From Actinomadura terrae (GTDB taxonomy: Bacteria; Actinomycetota; Actinomycetes; Streptosporangiales; Streptosporangiaceae), in NCBI RefSeq assembly GCF_022751215.1, contig NZ_JAICDG010000002.1, forward strand, positions 868,001 through 932,000: 64,000 nucleotides of DNA. The letters are read 5' to 3'. Positions 17,321-25,882 of the stretch are shown piece by piece. Both the position numbers and the translations under genes were made by a program. The notes beneath the pieces were generated by a model that saw only the letters and a list, made by a program, of their open reading frames with translations, searched no databases and was not told the DNA's origin. Position 1 is the first letter of the stretch; every line of letters starts with the position of its first letter.

Positions 17321-17749
17321 GTCGTGGGCCCCAATCTCCGTGAACGGCACGTGGGTCCGTGCGGGTGAGAACGTCGATCGACGACCTATTAGGTATCTTT
17401 CGCCATCATCCAGCGTAGCCGGACTGTATGGTCGTTCCGGCAAGTCCGGGAGCTTGACGGCATGAAACAGGCCTGACGTCGGGAGACGGTTGCATGGCAC
17501 TGATTGGATGCAGGGCAATGATCGGACACCATCACCCTCCCCGGCGTGTCGCGGTCCGGCGGGCGGCCGACACGCCGTTACGGGCCGCCATTCCCGGTCA
17601 TGCGCGCCACGTCGAGCGGGACGAGGTAGTTGACTGTCCCCTCTACACTGCTCGAAGGCTCCACGGTCCACCCGGCCGCGAAGCCCGGCGACCAGGCCGT
17701 GGGCCACGGATTTCGTCCGTGGTCACAGGTCGGGCCGCTCCCCAACCCC

Positions 17750-17755
17750 TAGACT
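17750..17755 (+). promoter_or_regulatory. Candidate -10 box for ftsE (TAGACT)
   Basis: TAGACT lies 19 bases before the ftsE start codon, which would give a leader of about 12 bases. No convincing -35 hexamer is visible at the proper distance. Confidence 0.4.
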
Positions 17756-17774
17756 GAACCGCCGTGATGCAGCC

Positions 17775-18464
17775 GTGATCCATTTCGACAACGTCACCAA
17801 GGTCTACCCGAGCCAGAACCGGCCCGCCCTCCAGCACGTGAACGTCGCCATCGAGAAGGGCGAGTTCCTGTTCCTGGTGGGGCCCTCCGGTTCCGGCAAG
17901 TCGACCTTCCTGCGCCTCGTCCTCAAGGAGGAGCGTCCTTCCCAGGGTCACGTGCATGTGGCGGGCAAGGACCTGAGCAGGCTGAGTAACTGGAAGGTGC
18001 CGCACCTGCGCCGCAGGATCGGCTGCGTCTTCCAGGACTTCCGGCTGCTCCCCAACAAGAACGTCTTCGAGAACGTCGCGTTCGCCCTGGAAGTGATCGG
18101 CAAGCCGCGGCGCTTCATCGGCAAGGTCGTTCCCGAGGTCATCGACCTGGTCGGTCTGGAGGGCAAGGCCCATCGGATGCCGGACGAGCTGTCCGGCGGC
18201 GAGCAGCAGCGCGTCGCCATCGCGCGGGCGTTCGTGAACCGGCCGATGATCCTGCTGGCGGACGAGCCCACCGGCAACATCGACCCCGCCACCTCCATCG
18301 GCATCATGAAGGTGCTGGACCGCATCAACCGGACCGGCACCACCGTCGTCATGGCCACCCACGACGCCGCGATCGTCGACGCCTTCCGCAAGCGCGTCGT
18401 CGAGCTGGAGGACGGACGGGTCGTCCGCGACCAGTCGCGCGGCGTCTACGGCCAGGCCTACTGA
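17775..18464 (+). CDS. ftsE: Cell division ATP-binding protein FtsE
   Basis: ATPase subunit of the FtsEX complex, an ABC-type mechanotransmitter at the division site that controls cell-wall hydrolases. The 229-residue product has Walker [10 protein letters not shown] (36-44), the FtsE Q-loop region [20 protein letters not shown] (84-103), signature LSGGEQQR (139-146) and Walker [11 protein letters not shown] (159-168), followed by the switch histidine in ATHD. Start is GTG. It is followed after 162 bases by ftsX in the same direction, the universal order for this pair. The C-terminal tail is short, as in other actinobacterial FtsE proteins. Confidence 0.96.
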   Translation: MIHFDNVTKVYPSQNRPALQHVNVAIEKGEFLFLVGPSGSGKSTFLRLVLKEERPSQGHVHVAGKDLSRLSNWKVPHLRRRIGCVFQDFRLLPNKNVFENVAFALEVIGKPRRFIGKVVPEVIDLVGLEGKAHRMPDELSGGEQQRVAIARAFVNRPMILLADEPTGNIDPATSIGIMKVLDRINRTGTTVVMATHDAAIVDAFRKRVVELEDGRVVRDQSRGVYGQAY

Positions 18465-18626
18465 CATAACGGGGGCCTGACCGGAAAGGCCGCCGCCACC
18501 CCATCTGAACCCAACGATTCTTGCCGGGGCGTACGACACCCCAGACGTACGAGACACCCGCAGCGGGCCCGCGCGGCGCGGCGCCCACGCTTCCGGCGGG
18601 ACACAGGCGATCAAGGACAGCGAGGC

Positions 18627-19532
18627 ATGCGCGCACAGTTCGTTCTCCAGGAGATCTGGATCGGTCTCCGCCGGAACATGACGATGACGATCTCCCTCGT
18701 CATCACCGTCGCCATCGCCATGGCACTCTTCGGCACAGGGCTGCTCCTGCGCAACCAGGTGGACGCGTCCAAGAGCTACTGGTACGACAAGATCGAGGTC
18801 TCGATCTTCCTGTGCGCCAAGACGAGCTCCAACGACAGCTGCCAGAAGCAGGACGTCACCCCCGAGCAGCGGGACGCGCTCAAGACGCAGCTGGAGAAGA
18901 TGCCGCAGGTTTCGAGCGTCCAGTACGAGAACAAGCAGCAGGCGTTCGCGCGGTTCAAGGACCGTTTCGCCGGTTCCCCCGGATTCGTCCAGAGCACCCG
19001 CGAGGGCGACATTCCCGACTCGTTCCGGGTGAAGCTGAAGAAGCCCGACGAGTACAAGGCGGTCGCCCAGGCGATGCTCGGCCAGAAGGGCGTCGACACC
19101 GTCATCAACGAGCAGGAGATCCTGAAGAAGTTCTTCCGGATTCTGAACGGGCTCCAGGTCGCGGCGCTGCTGATCGCGCTGATCCAGGTGGTCGCGGCGG
19201 TGCTGCTGGTGGGCAACACGGTCCGCCTGTCGGCGTTCAACCGGCGCCGGGAGACGGGCATCATGCGGCTGGTCGGCGCGTCCAACACCTATATCCAGAT
19301 GCCCTTCATCCTGGAAGGCGCGATCGCGGGACTGATGGGCGGGCTGATCGCCTCGATCCTGCTGGTGTTCAGTAAGATGTTCCTGATCGACCGGCTCGCC
19401 AAGGACCTCCAGATCGTCAGCAAGCTCGGCTGGGACAATGTCATTCTGGTGATCATCCTGTCGATATGCTTCGGCGTGCTGCTGTGCGCCCTGGCCTCGT
19501 TCCTGACGCTGCGGAGATACCTCAGAATCTGA
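18627..19532 (+). CDS. ftsX: Cell division protein FtsX
   Basis: Membrane subunit of FtsEX. The 301-residue protein has the FtsX topology: first helix near 24-43, a large extracytoplasmic loop of about 125 residues with two cysteines near its start (FLCAKTSSNDSC), then three helices near 175-198, 225-252 and 268-293. Cytoplasmic segments include the conserved RRRETGIMRLVGAS element that couples to FtsE. In mycobacteria and pneumococci the external loop binds peptidoglycan hydrolase regulators; the partner here is not evident from the neighbours. The ATG is preceded by GCGAGG. Confidence 0.95.
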   Translation: MRAQFVLQEIWIGLRRNMTMTISLVITVAIAMALFGTGLLLRNQVDASKSYWYDKIEVSIFLCAKTSSNDSCQKQDVTPEQRDALKTQLEKMPQVSSVQYENKQQAFARFKDRFAGSPGFVQSTREGDIPDSFRVKLKKPDEYKAVAQAMLGQKGVDTVINEQEILKKFFRILNGLQVAALLIALIQVVAAVLLVGNTVRLSAFNRRRETGIMRLVGASNTYIQMPFILEGAIAGLMGGLIASILLVFSKMFLIDRLAKDLQIVSKLGWDNVILVIILSICFGVLLCALASFLTLRRYLRI

Positions 19533-19678
19533 TCGGCGCCGCTGGGCCGGGAGACCGGATCGGCCGGACCGGCCCAGCCGTCCAGGATCGATCCGGGTGA
19601 ACCGGACGCGGCAGGTCGCCGTCTGAGGAGAGCGGGCGGCGCCGAAAAAGCGGTTCCACCCCCACCGCGCGGCCCTCG

Positions 19679-19684
19679 TAAGAT
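19679..19684 (+). promoter_or_regulatory. Candidate -10 box upstream of smpB (TAAGAT)
   Basis: TAAGAT lies 64 bases before the smpB start in the 216-bp gap after ftsX, suggesting smpB can be transcribed separately from ftsEX. The -35 region is not clear. Confidence 0.35.
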
Positions 19685-19748
19685 CGCGTACGGACGGGAA
19701 GGGGCTCGGTGCAGGAACCGATGCCGGACAAGGACCGAGGCTGATCAC

Positions 19749-20222
19749 GTGCCACGCGACACAGGGCGCAAGCTCATCGCCCAGAACAAGCGGGCCCGCT
19801 ACGACTACCACATCGACGACACCTGGGAAGCGGGCATGGTGCTCATGGGCACCGAGGTCAAGGCGCTGCGTGCCGGACGCGCGTCCCTCGTCGACGGCTA
19901 CGCCCACGTGATGGACGGCGAGGTGTGGCTGGAGCACGTCCACATCCCCGAGTACACGCAGGGCACCTGGACGAACCACGCGCCCCGGCGGCGCCGCAAG
20001 CTGCTCCTGCACCGCCGCGAGATCCAGAAGATCATCGCGAAGTCGTCGGAGCCGGGGTGGACTCTGATCCCGCTCGCGCTGTACTTCAAGGACGGCAAGG
20101 CCAAGGTCGAGATCGGGCTGGCCCGTGGTAAGAAGGCCTACGACAAGCGCCAGGCCATCGCCAAGCGGGAAGCCGATCGGGAGATGCAGAAGGCGGCGGC
20201 CGCCCGGTTCAGGAGACGGTGA
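19749..20222 (+). CDS. smpB: SsrA-binding protein SmpB
   Basis: Binds the tRNA-like domain of tmRNA and delivers it to stalled ribosomes for trans-translation. The 157-residue product shows the family hallmarks: [15 protein letters not shown] near the N-terminus, [37 protein letters not shown] and the basic tail that ends AAARFRRR, which enters the empty mRNA channel. Start is GTG. Its RNA partner ssrA lies 2.3 kb downstream on the same strand, so both halves of the rescue system are in this block. The next gene begins three bases after the stop. Confidence 0.96.
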   Translation: MPRDTGRKLIAQNKRARYDYHIDDTWEAGMVLMGTEVKALRAGRASLVDGYAHVMDGEVWLEHVHIPEYTQGTWTNHAPRRRRKLLLHRREIQKIIAKSSEPGWTLIPLALYFKDGKAKVEIGLARGKKAYDKRQAIAKREADREMQKAAAARFRRR

Positions 20223-20225
20223 AGG

Positions 20226-22232
20226 GTGTCGATGATCCAGCGAGGCCGGTCGATGGACGAACCAGGCGAGCCGGATCTCCAGCGCGCCGACGCGCGGCCC
20301 CGGCGCGGACGCCGCCGCGCCCCGCGCAGCTCGCGCGCCGTGTGGCGCCGGGCGACCGCGATGGTGGCCTGCGGTGGACTCGTCGGCGGGCTGACGACGG
20401 GCTGCTGGGCGGAGCCGTCCGCGATGCCCGCCGTCCGCGACTTCCTCATCGCCTGGGAGGTCGGCAACTACCCGGCGGCGGCGAAGCGGACCATCGGCGC
20501 CGACCGCGCGCAGGTCTCCGCCGCGCTCGGCCAGGTCCGGGCTCAGCTGGACGCGGCGTCCCTGCGCCTCGCGCTGGGCGTCACCGGCCAGGACAGCGAC
20601 GCCAAGGCGATCGACAAGAAGGGCGACGAGGCGGACGCCAACTTCTCGGTGAAGGTCGACCTCGGCGAGAACGGCCAGCCCTGGACGTACAAGGGGCAGA
20701 TGCACCTGCGCCGCAAGGGCGGCAAGTGGAAGGTCGTCTGGGACCCGTCCATCATCAACCCGATGCTGAAGCCGGGGCAGCGGCTCGCGGTGCAGACCGA
20801 CGTGCCCAAGCGCGCCCCGATCACCGACACCCAGGGCCGCTCGCTGCTGCGCGAGGTCGGCGCCTACAACGTCGGCGTCTTCCCCGGAAGGCTCGCGAAC
20901 CCGCAGCGCACGCTGGAGGAGCTCTCCCGGCAGACCAAGATCGACGGCGGTCGGCGGCTGGACTCCGAACGCCTGCTCGGACGCGTCAGGTCCGCGCCGC
21001 CGCAGCGGTTCCTGCCGCTGGTGACCCTCCAGGTCCCCGAGCACAACGCGTTGATCCAGCGGCTCCGGCAGGTCAACGGGCTCGCCTTCCAGGGGGTGCA
21101 CGTCCCGATCGCGCCCGTGTACGCGCCGGAGCTGGTCGGCACCCTCGGCCCGGCCACCGCCGACCGGCTCCAGCAGGTCGGCGCCCCTTACCAGCCCGGC
21201 GACACGATCGGCGTCAGCGGCGTCCAGCTGCTCCAGCAGCGCCGCCTGGCGGGCACCCCGACCGTGCGGATCGTCGCGCAGGACCCGAGCGGCAAGAACA
21301 CGCAGGTGCTGCACGCCTGGAACGGCCAGCAGCCCCAGGAGGTCCGCACCACGATCGACCCCGGCTACCAGCGCAGGGCCGACTACGCCCTGAGCGGGCT
21401 GACCGTCCCCGGGTCGCTGGTGGCGCTGCGTCCGGCCACGGGTGAGATCCTCGCCGTGGCCAACCAGGGGACGAACGGCCGCAACCTGGCGTTCGAGGCA
21501 CACTATCCGCCCGGTCTGACATTCGGGATCGTGTCCGCCGAGGCGCTGTTCGCCCACGGCGGGATGACCCAGTCCACCAAGACGACCTGCCCCGGGACCG
21601 TCACGATCGGCGGCCTGACCTTCACCAGCAAGGCACGTCCCGCCGCCAGCTTCGCGAACCAATTCGGGGCGTCCTGCCGGACGGCCCTCGCCCAGCTGGG
21701 GAGCAAGCTCGACGCCAAGACGATGGTCGCCGAGGCGGCCAGGCTCGGCATCGGCAAGGACTGGGGGCTCAACGTCCCCGCCTTCACCGGCTCGGTCCCG
21801 CCGCCCGCCAACGACGCCGAGAAGGCCGCCACCATGGTCGGCGAGGGCAAGGTCCAGGTCAGCCCGCTCGCCATGGCCCTCGTGGCCGCCGCCGCCCAGA
21901 ACGGCACCTGGAAGGCCCCCTACGTCCTCAAGGACCTCTCCAAGGCCGACCAGATCCCGCCCACCAACCTCCAGTCCGAGGCCATCTCCAGCCTCAAGAA
22001 GCTGCTCTCCAGCTCCGTCCGGACGGGCCTCGCCGCCCCCGCCCGCGTCTCGGGCGACGTCGTCGGCGTCGCCGCGCTGCCGACCATCACCGAGAACGGC
22101 CGCCAGAAGGAGATCTCCTGGTTCGTCGGCTCGCGCGGCGACCTGGCCGTCGCGATCGCGATCGAGGGCCACGTGTCCGCCGCGAACCGCGCCGCGAAGT
22201 TCTTCACCGCCCCCGCCGGCCGGGCCCGCTGA
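20226..22232 (+). CDS. Penicillin-binding-protein homologue lacking catalytic motifs (pseudoenzyme)
   Basis: A 668-residue envelope protein with class B PBP architecture: Arg-rich cytoplasmic tail, hydrophobic segment at about 43-60 that ends TTGC and may be a lipobox, an NTF2-like MecA_N domain (about 65-180), a PBP-dimer/linker region (180-370) and a transpeptidase fold (375-660). All three active-site motifs are replaced. SxxK, normally YPPGSTFK, reads YPPGLTFG (427-434). SxN, normally SCNTA, reads SCRTA (483-487). KTG reads DVVG (611-614). Surrounding landmarks such as VGEGKVQVSPLAMA are kept, so the fold is intact and the loss looks selective. It should not cross-link peptidoglycan or bind beta-lactams covalently; a scaffolding role is inference. 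Start GTG at 20226 follows smpB by three bases; ATG at 20232 is possible. Confidence 0.85.
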   Translation: MSMIQRGRSMDEPGEPDLQRADARPRRGRRRAPRSSRAVWRRATAMVACGGLVGGLTTGCWAEPSAMPAVRDFLIAWEVGNYPAAAKRTIGADRAQVSAALGQVRAQLDAASLRLALGVTGQDSDAKAIDKKGDEADANFSVKVDLGENGQPWTYKGQMHLRRKGGKWKVVWDPSIINPMLKPGQRLAVQTDVPKRAPITDTQGRSLLREVGAYNVGVFPGRLANPQRTLEELSRQTKIDGGRRLDSERLLGRVRSAPPQRFLPLVTLQVPEHNALIQRLRQVNGLAFQGVHVPIAPVYAPELVGTLGPATADRLQQVGAPYQPGDTIGVSGVQLLQQRRLAGTPTVRIVAQDPSGKNTQVLHAWNGQQPQEVRTTIDPGYQRRADYALSGLTVPGSLVALRPATGEILAVANQGTNGRNLAFEAHYPPGLTFGIVSAEALFAHGGMTQSTKTTCPGTVTIGGLTFTSKARPAASFANQFGASCRTALAQLGSKLDAKTMVAEAARLGIGKDWGLNVPAFTGSVPPPANDAEKAATMVGEGKVQVSPLAMALVAAAAQNGTWKAPYVLKDLSKADQIPPTNLQSEAISSLKKLLSSSVRTGLAAPARVSGDVVGVAALPTITENGRQKEISWFVGSRGDLAVAIAIEGHVSAANRAAKFFTAPAGRAR

Positions 22233-22350
22233 CGCGGTTTTGACGAGCCTTTACCCGCCCGGACGCAACCACCCCGCCCTCCGCCTGCGTCTTCCTGGGT
22301 GACTGGGCCTCCGCTCGGGGGGTTGCGGAACCCAGTCGCCGTGATGAGAC

Positions 22351-22377
22351 CAGAGCCTCGTCTCGGGGGAGGCTCTG
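22351..22377. terminator. Hairpin downstream of the PBP-like gene
   Basis: Stem CAGAGCCTC paired with GAGGCTCTG around a nine-base loop; first of two hairpins between the PBP-like gene and ssrA. Confidence 0.5.
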
Positions 22378-22408
22378 CCGTCCGGGCCGGCCCGACCCTG
22401 CCGGTCGA

Positions 22409-22444
22409 CCCCGGTGGGCGCGCCCAACCACGCGCCCACCGGGG
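22409..22444. terminator. Strong 14-bp hairpin terminator before ssrA
   Basis: CCCCGGTGGGCGCG pairs perfectly with CGCGCCCACCGGGG around an eight-base loop. It lacks a U-tract. It insulates ssrA from readthrough of the upstream operon. Confidence 0.75.
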
Positions 22445-22469
22445 TTCACGCGTCCCCCGGGAATACACG

Positions 22470-22498
22470 TTGCCGGACGCAGCGTTAGCTTGTAACGT
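22470..22498 (+). promoter_or_regulatory. Vegetative-type promoter of ssrA
   Basis: TTGCCG (22470-22475), a 17-base spacer and TAACGT (22493-22498). Transcription would begin near 22505, about 36 bases before the mature tmRNA 5' end, leaving a leader for RNase P removal. Confidence 0.65.
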
Positions 22499-22540
22499 CG
22501 TCGTTCGGACGTCTTCGACGGCCGTTTGACAACTCAACAT

Positions 22541-22911
22541 GGGGGTGACCGGCTTCGACTTCGGTCGATCGAGCCAGGGGAAGCGGGTCGAGGGTTGCTG
22601 TCGTGACCTCGTAAATCCTGTGACAGCAAACCAATAACTGCCAACAAGAAGCAGTCCGAGTTCGCTCTCGCCGCCTGAGGCGAGTAGCGAACTCTGTCAG
22701 CCCGGGAGCGTCTCCGACCCGGGGTCTGGCATCGTAAGGAGACTCCACCTGCAAGCCCGGTCGCGGGACCTGTAGGGAAACCAAACAGCGACTGAGCCCG
22801 TCGGCGACACGCCTGCGTGAGCGCCGGGGCTGAGAAAACGCCAAGCAGGCTGCACCCGGAGAAGCCCTGACTCATTACCGAAGGACGCGGGTTCGATTCC
22901 CGCCACCTCCA
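22541..22911 (+). ncRNA. ssrA: Transfer-messenger RNA (tmRNA)
   Basis: Rescues stalled ribosomes and tags the incomplete protein for proteolysis. The tRNA-like domain is complete: the 5' end GGGGGUG pairs with CACCUCC near the 3' end, the T-arm reads GGGTTCGATTCCC, and discriminator A is at 22911. CCA is not encoded. Between them lie the tag frame and pseudoknot-forming segments. The tag reads ANKKQSEFALAA (22640-22675, stop UGA), close to the tags known from Thermobifida and related actinobacteria that end EFALAA. Length of about 371 bases is normal. The partner gene smpB lies upstream. Confidence 0.95.
22640..22678 (+). other. tmRNA tag reading frame (ANKKQSEFALAA, stop UGA)
   Basis: Resume codon GCC at 22640. 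The terminal ALAA is the degron read by ClpXP-type proteases. The exact resume codon is inferred from similarity of the tag to known actinobacterial tags; the upstream in-frame ACT would be the preceding codon. Confidence 0.85.
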
Positions 22912-22930
22912 CTCTGGGCGACGTGTGCTC

Positions 22931-22950
22931 AGGCCCGCTTCGCGGGGCCT
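22931..22950. terminator. Short hairpin just after tmRNA
   Basis: AGGCCCGC paired with GCGGGGCCT around TTC, with one bulged base, 20 bases after the tmRNA 3' end. A second hairpin GTGGGGGC-TCC-GCCCCCAC lies at 23003-23021. Confidence 0.5.
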
Positions 22951-23063
22951 TCGCCGTGTCGTTCCGTTGTGTTTTCTGGGGGGCGACCCCCAGACCCCCG
23001 GTGTGGGGGCTCCGCCCCCACGCCCCCTCCCGGCTCGGGTTGTTGATTTCGCTTGGGTTTTGG

Positions 23064-23096
23064 CCGTGCACGCTCAGCGTGCACGGCTTTTTTTTT
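23064..23096 (+). terminator. Intrinsic terminator with U-tract downstream of ssrA
   Basis: CCGTGCACGCT pairs perfectly with AGCGTGCACGG around a single base (a four-to-five-base loop in practice), followed after one C by nine Ts. This is a textbook rho-independent terminator, unusual in DNA of this composition. The remainder of the gap to 23278 shows nothing recognisable. Confidence 0.9.
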
Positions 23097-23278
23097 GTGT
23101 GTCCGCCGGGGCTCGTTGTTGGCGGGCTTGTCGGGCGAAGACAGCCTTGCGCCCGGTGGCTCTAGGTGCCCGCGTAAGCAGGGCGCGTCCGGTCGTGGAG
23201 CGGCAGTCGTAGCGACGTGTGATTGTGGCGTCGGTTCCGCTCTACCCGCCAGCCTTGCCCTCGCGCTTTTGAGCTGCG

Positions 23279-23830
23279 TCAGGCGTTCTGGGGGCTGCCT
23301 AGGAGCCAGTTGCCGGGGGCGTCCTCGTCGGGGCTGAGGTAGAACTCCGAGATGGCCGTCCGGAACTCGTCGTGGCTGATCGTGCCGTCGCCGTCCCGGT
23401 CGAGGCGGCGGAAGGCCTCGCCCGAGGTACGCGGGTCGATGCCGAGGGCGTCGTACATGCGGACGTACTCGTCCTCGCTCAGGACGCCGTCGCGGTTGAC
23501 GTCCAGGGCGCTCATGAGCGAATTGACGATTCCCATGATGATGCGGTCGAAATTCGCCGGTGCGGTGACGCTTGCGAGCATGGTCCCGATGAACTCCTTT
23601 CGGCCCACCTCCTCGTCGGGGTGCTTGTCGCCGTCCTCTCGCAGCAGATCCCACCACGCCATGAAGGCGTGCTTTATTGCGGACTTGTTCTCCTCGTCGT
23701 CCGGAGAGGCGAGGGCGACGAACAGTTCCGCCATCTGCTCGAAGTCGCCCAAGGTCAGCCATCCATCGCCATTCTGATCGATCCACTGGAACAGCGTGGT
23801 GAACTTCTTGACCTGTGCCGTTGTCGACAT
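23279..23830 (-). CDS. EF-hand calcium-binding protein (calerythrin-like)
   Basis: A 183-residue cytoplasmic protein with four EF-hand positions. Canonical loops are DQNGDGWLTLGD near residue 18, DVNRDGVLSEDE near 111 and DRDGDGTISHDE near 143; the second site (EDGDKHPDEEVG) is degenerate. This three-functional-of-four pattern and the length match calerythrin and related sarcoplasmic-type proteins of actinomycetes, which act as calcium buffers or sensors. The first loop ends in Asp, not Glu, at position 12, which weakens magnesium/calcium discrimination. Start at 23830 is chosen over a longer frame because GGGAGG lies seven bases upstream. It stands alone, with a relatively AT-rich region of about 290 bp upstream. 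Confidence 0.88.
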   Translation of the reverse strand: MSTTAQVKKFTTLFQWIDQNGDGWLTLGDFEQMAELFVALASPDDEENKSAIKHAFMAWWDLLREDGDKHPDEEVGRKEFIGTMLASVTAPANFDRIIMGIVNSLMSALDVNRDGVLSEDEYVRMYDALGIDPRTSGEAFRRLDRDGDGTISHDEFRTAISEFYLSPDEDAPGNWLLGSPQNA

Positions 23831-24118
23831 GAGAACCTCCCGGGAGGGATTCGCCGTGTCATCATTACAACACGAACGAAGTCGACCGACTACTCCTTGC
23901 CTACGGATACCGGAAGGTATATTGAATCGGTCGCAAGACCTGAGAATCATTGAAAGCGAAAAGAGCTGGTTGCGGCATGATCCCCCTTTTCAGGGTGCCG
24001 GTCACCGCCGGTCGGCGCATGTCCAGATCGACGAAGGCGGTCAGTACGTAGTGGCCGGCGTCGGCAGGGTGCGGCGATCGTGGTGCGCTGCCGGGGGGTG
24101 GGTGGACGCGGTCGGGCG

Positions 24119-24592
24119 TTAGTCCGCTGCGACGGCGCGCTGGACGGTCTCGCGGAGCAGGGCGCGGCGTCGATCATGTGCTTCGGCGGGTTCCCGGGCG
24201 GTCGCCGCGTAGACGTTGCTGACGGGTGACCAGGCCATGGACATGGCGATGACCAGGGCCATCACGTCGAACGGGTCTCCCTGGCGCACCCGGCCGGCGG
24301 CCTGGGCCTCGGCGATGGCGCGCAGTTTGCCGTCGTCGACGCGGTCGTGGTCGTCGACGAGATGGCCGGACGGGCGGCGCTCCAGGCGCGCCCAGGTGGC
24401 CAGCCGGATCAGGTCGGGGCGGCGCAGGTACTCGTCGTAGAGGCGCACGGCCCAGTCCGCCAGGTCGGTGGCGTCGATCGGCGCGACGTTCATGATCCGC
24501 TCCAGCGAGCCGAAGAAGATCGTGTCGAAGAGCTTCTCCTTGTTGCCGAAGTAGGCGTAGAGCTGCGCCTTGTTGGTGCGTGCGGCGGCCAC
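24119..24592 (-). pseudogene. TetR-family regulator lacking most of its DNA-binding domain
   Basis: The product begins at the second helix of the HTH (AAARTNKAQLYAYFGNKEKLFD), the sequence that normally lies about 35-40 residues into a TetR protein, and continues with a normal ligand-binding domain (DWAVRLYDEYLRRPDLIRLATWARLERRP and onward) to a full C-terminus. The first helices are missing. Upstream, the frame runs into a stop 51 bases away that coincides with the end of the decarboxylase-like gene. A GTG at 24592 with AGGGA before it could still be used, giving a 157-residue protein unable to bind DNA normally. The truncation suggests a rearrangement when the neighbouring cluster was inserted. 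Confidence 0.75.
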
Positions 24593-24637
24593 GATCCGCT
24601 CCCTGCGACCAGTGCCCCAGGCAACTCGGGGCTCCCC

Positions 24638-25027
24638 TCATTCTGGTGCGGACCGTTCGTCCATTACCTTCTTGGCCTGTTCGACGGCCTGAAGCACGCG
24701 CGGGAACCCGATGTAGGGCAAGCATTGGGTGAAGACCTCGATGATGTCGGCCGGCTCGACACCGACGTTCAGTGCCGAGTTGACGTTGGCCTTCATGGGC
24801 TCGTAGTCGACTCCAAGGGCCGCCAGTGCTGCCAGGCGCACGAGCTGCCGCTCGCGCATGGGCAGCCGCGTCCGGCTGTAGACGTCGCCGAACACGAATT
24901 CCAGCAGGTAGCGTTCGAGGTCGGGGGCTATCTCGGCGAGTTCGTCGAGCATCCGCCGGCCGTCGGTCTCGTTGACCTGTCGCATCGTCTCCAGGCCGCG
25001 CTGGTAACGGTCGCTCGGAACATCCAC
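24638..25027 (-). CDS. Carboxymuconolactone decarboxylase family protein
   Basis: A 129-residue all-helical protein of the AhpD/CMD family: LPMRERQLVRLAALAALG (residues about 57-74) followed by ANVNSALNVGVEPADIIEVFTQCLPYIGFPRVL (80-112). The CxxC pair of peroxidatic AhpD proteins is absent and only one cysteine is present, so it resembles the decarboxylase/isomerase-type branch. It is the last complete gene of a minus-strand cluster (peptide, amidase, aminotransferase, tryptophan dioxygenase) and starts 22 bases after the dioxygenase stop, which makes co-transcription likely. Acting on a product of the dioxygenase is inference. Confidence 0.8.
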   Translation of the reverse strand: MDVPSDRYQRGLETMRQVNETDGRRMLDELAEIAPDLERYLLEFVFGDVYSRTRLPMRERQLVRLAALAALGVDYEPMKANVNSALNVGVEPADIIEVFTQCLPYIGFPRVLQAVEQAKKVMDERSAPE

Positions 25028-25048
25028 CAGGACTCCCCGCCGTAGTGC

Positions 25049-25882
25049 TCACTCATCAGGACCGATCACGTCACGCGCCGCGAAGATCTCCGGAAACAGC
25101 GGGGCGTTCACCAACTCGGTGAGATAGGGGACGCCTCTCGTCCCTCCCGTGCCCGGCCGCTCGCCGATGATACGGCGCACCGTCCGCATGTGCCGGAAAC
25201 GCCAGAGCTGGTGCCTTTCTTCCAGTTCGACGAGTCGCTCGGCCATTTCGTACTCGGCCGTGTACCGGTCGCGGTGCTCATAGATGTGACGCAGGACGGC
25301 GACGACGGCCTCGTCAGGCTCCTGATCTCCGGAGTACCGGCGGTCCCGGCAACCGCGCGGTAGGGGATGTCCCGCGCGCAGCAGGAACCAAAGGAAGTCG
25401 TCGTACAGCGTCGGCTCGTGCAGCGCGCGCTCAAGCAGCCGCCGCTGCATCGACCATTCGTAGTAGTCCAGATATTCTGGACGCTTGTTGCCGAGTCTGA
25501 ATTCCACTGCCCGCAGTTGAGCAGACTGGAAGCCGCTGGCCCCGCCCAGTACGGAGCGAAATTCGGTGAAGGCGTCCGGGGTGAGCGTCGCGATCACGGT
25601 CCACTGGCTGATCATCTGTGCCTGGATGGCGTAGACGCGGTCGACCACGCGGAAGGTGCCGGCCAGATCGTCCGCGCTGAGCAGGGATTGGACGCGGGAC
25701 ATCTCGTGCAACATCAGCTTGGCCCACAGTTCGGCCGTTTGGTGCTGGATGATGAACAGCAGTTCATCTGGGTGCGGTGGCTCCGCGAGCGGACGCTGCG
25801 CGGTGAGGAGCCGGTCCAGGCTCAGGTAGCTCTCGTAGGTCAGGTCGTCGCCCTGGCCATTCCGGCGTGAGCGCTTCAACAT
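25049..25882 (-). CDS. Tryptophan 2,3-dioxygenase family protein
   Basis: Haem enzyme that opens the indole ring of tryptophan to N-formylkynurenine. The 277-residue product has LTYESYLSLDRLL, FIIQHQTAELWAKLMLHEM with the distal histidine, the SGFQSAQLRAVEF element, and near the C-terminus WRFRHMRTVRRIIGER with the proximal haem-ligating histidine followed by GTGGTRGVPYL. These match the bacterial TDO family in order and spacing. The start ATG overlaps the last codons of the upstream aminotransferase gene (ACATGTTGA), so translation is coupled. Whether the substrate is free tryptophan or a peptide-bound or derivatised tryptophan is open; the gene's position behind a tryptophan-rich peptide gene makes the question worth asking. 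Confidence 0.9.
   Translation of the reverse strand: MLKRSRRNGQGDDLTYESYLSLDRLLTAQRPLAEPPHPDELLFIIQHQTAELWAKLMLHEMSRVQSLLSADDLAGTFRVVDRVYAIQAQMISQWTVIATLTPDAFTEFRSVLGGASGFQSAQLRAVEFRLGNKRPEYLDYYEWSMQRRLLERALHEPTLYDDFLWFLLRAGHPLPRGCRDRRYSGDQEPDEAVVAVLRHIYEHRDRYTAEYEMAERLVELEERHQLWRFRHMRTVRRIIGERPGTGGTRGVPYLTELVNAPLFPEIFAARDVIGPDE

Noticed and set aside
17643..22172. Minus-strand open frame of about 1,500 codons antisense to ftsE, ftsX, smpB and the PBP-like gene
   Set aside because: It crosses four well-supported genes and intergenic regions, and its product is a mirror of their codon bias.
22470..22540. ftsEX-smpB-PBP operon extending into ssrA
   Set aside because: Two hairpins and a good separate promoter lie between the PBP-like gene and ssrA.
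24119..25027. Single fused decarboxylase-TetR gene
   Set aside because: The decarboxylase-like gene has its own stop in another frame, followed by a separate truncated TetR frame.
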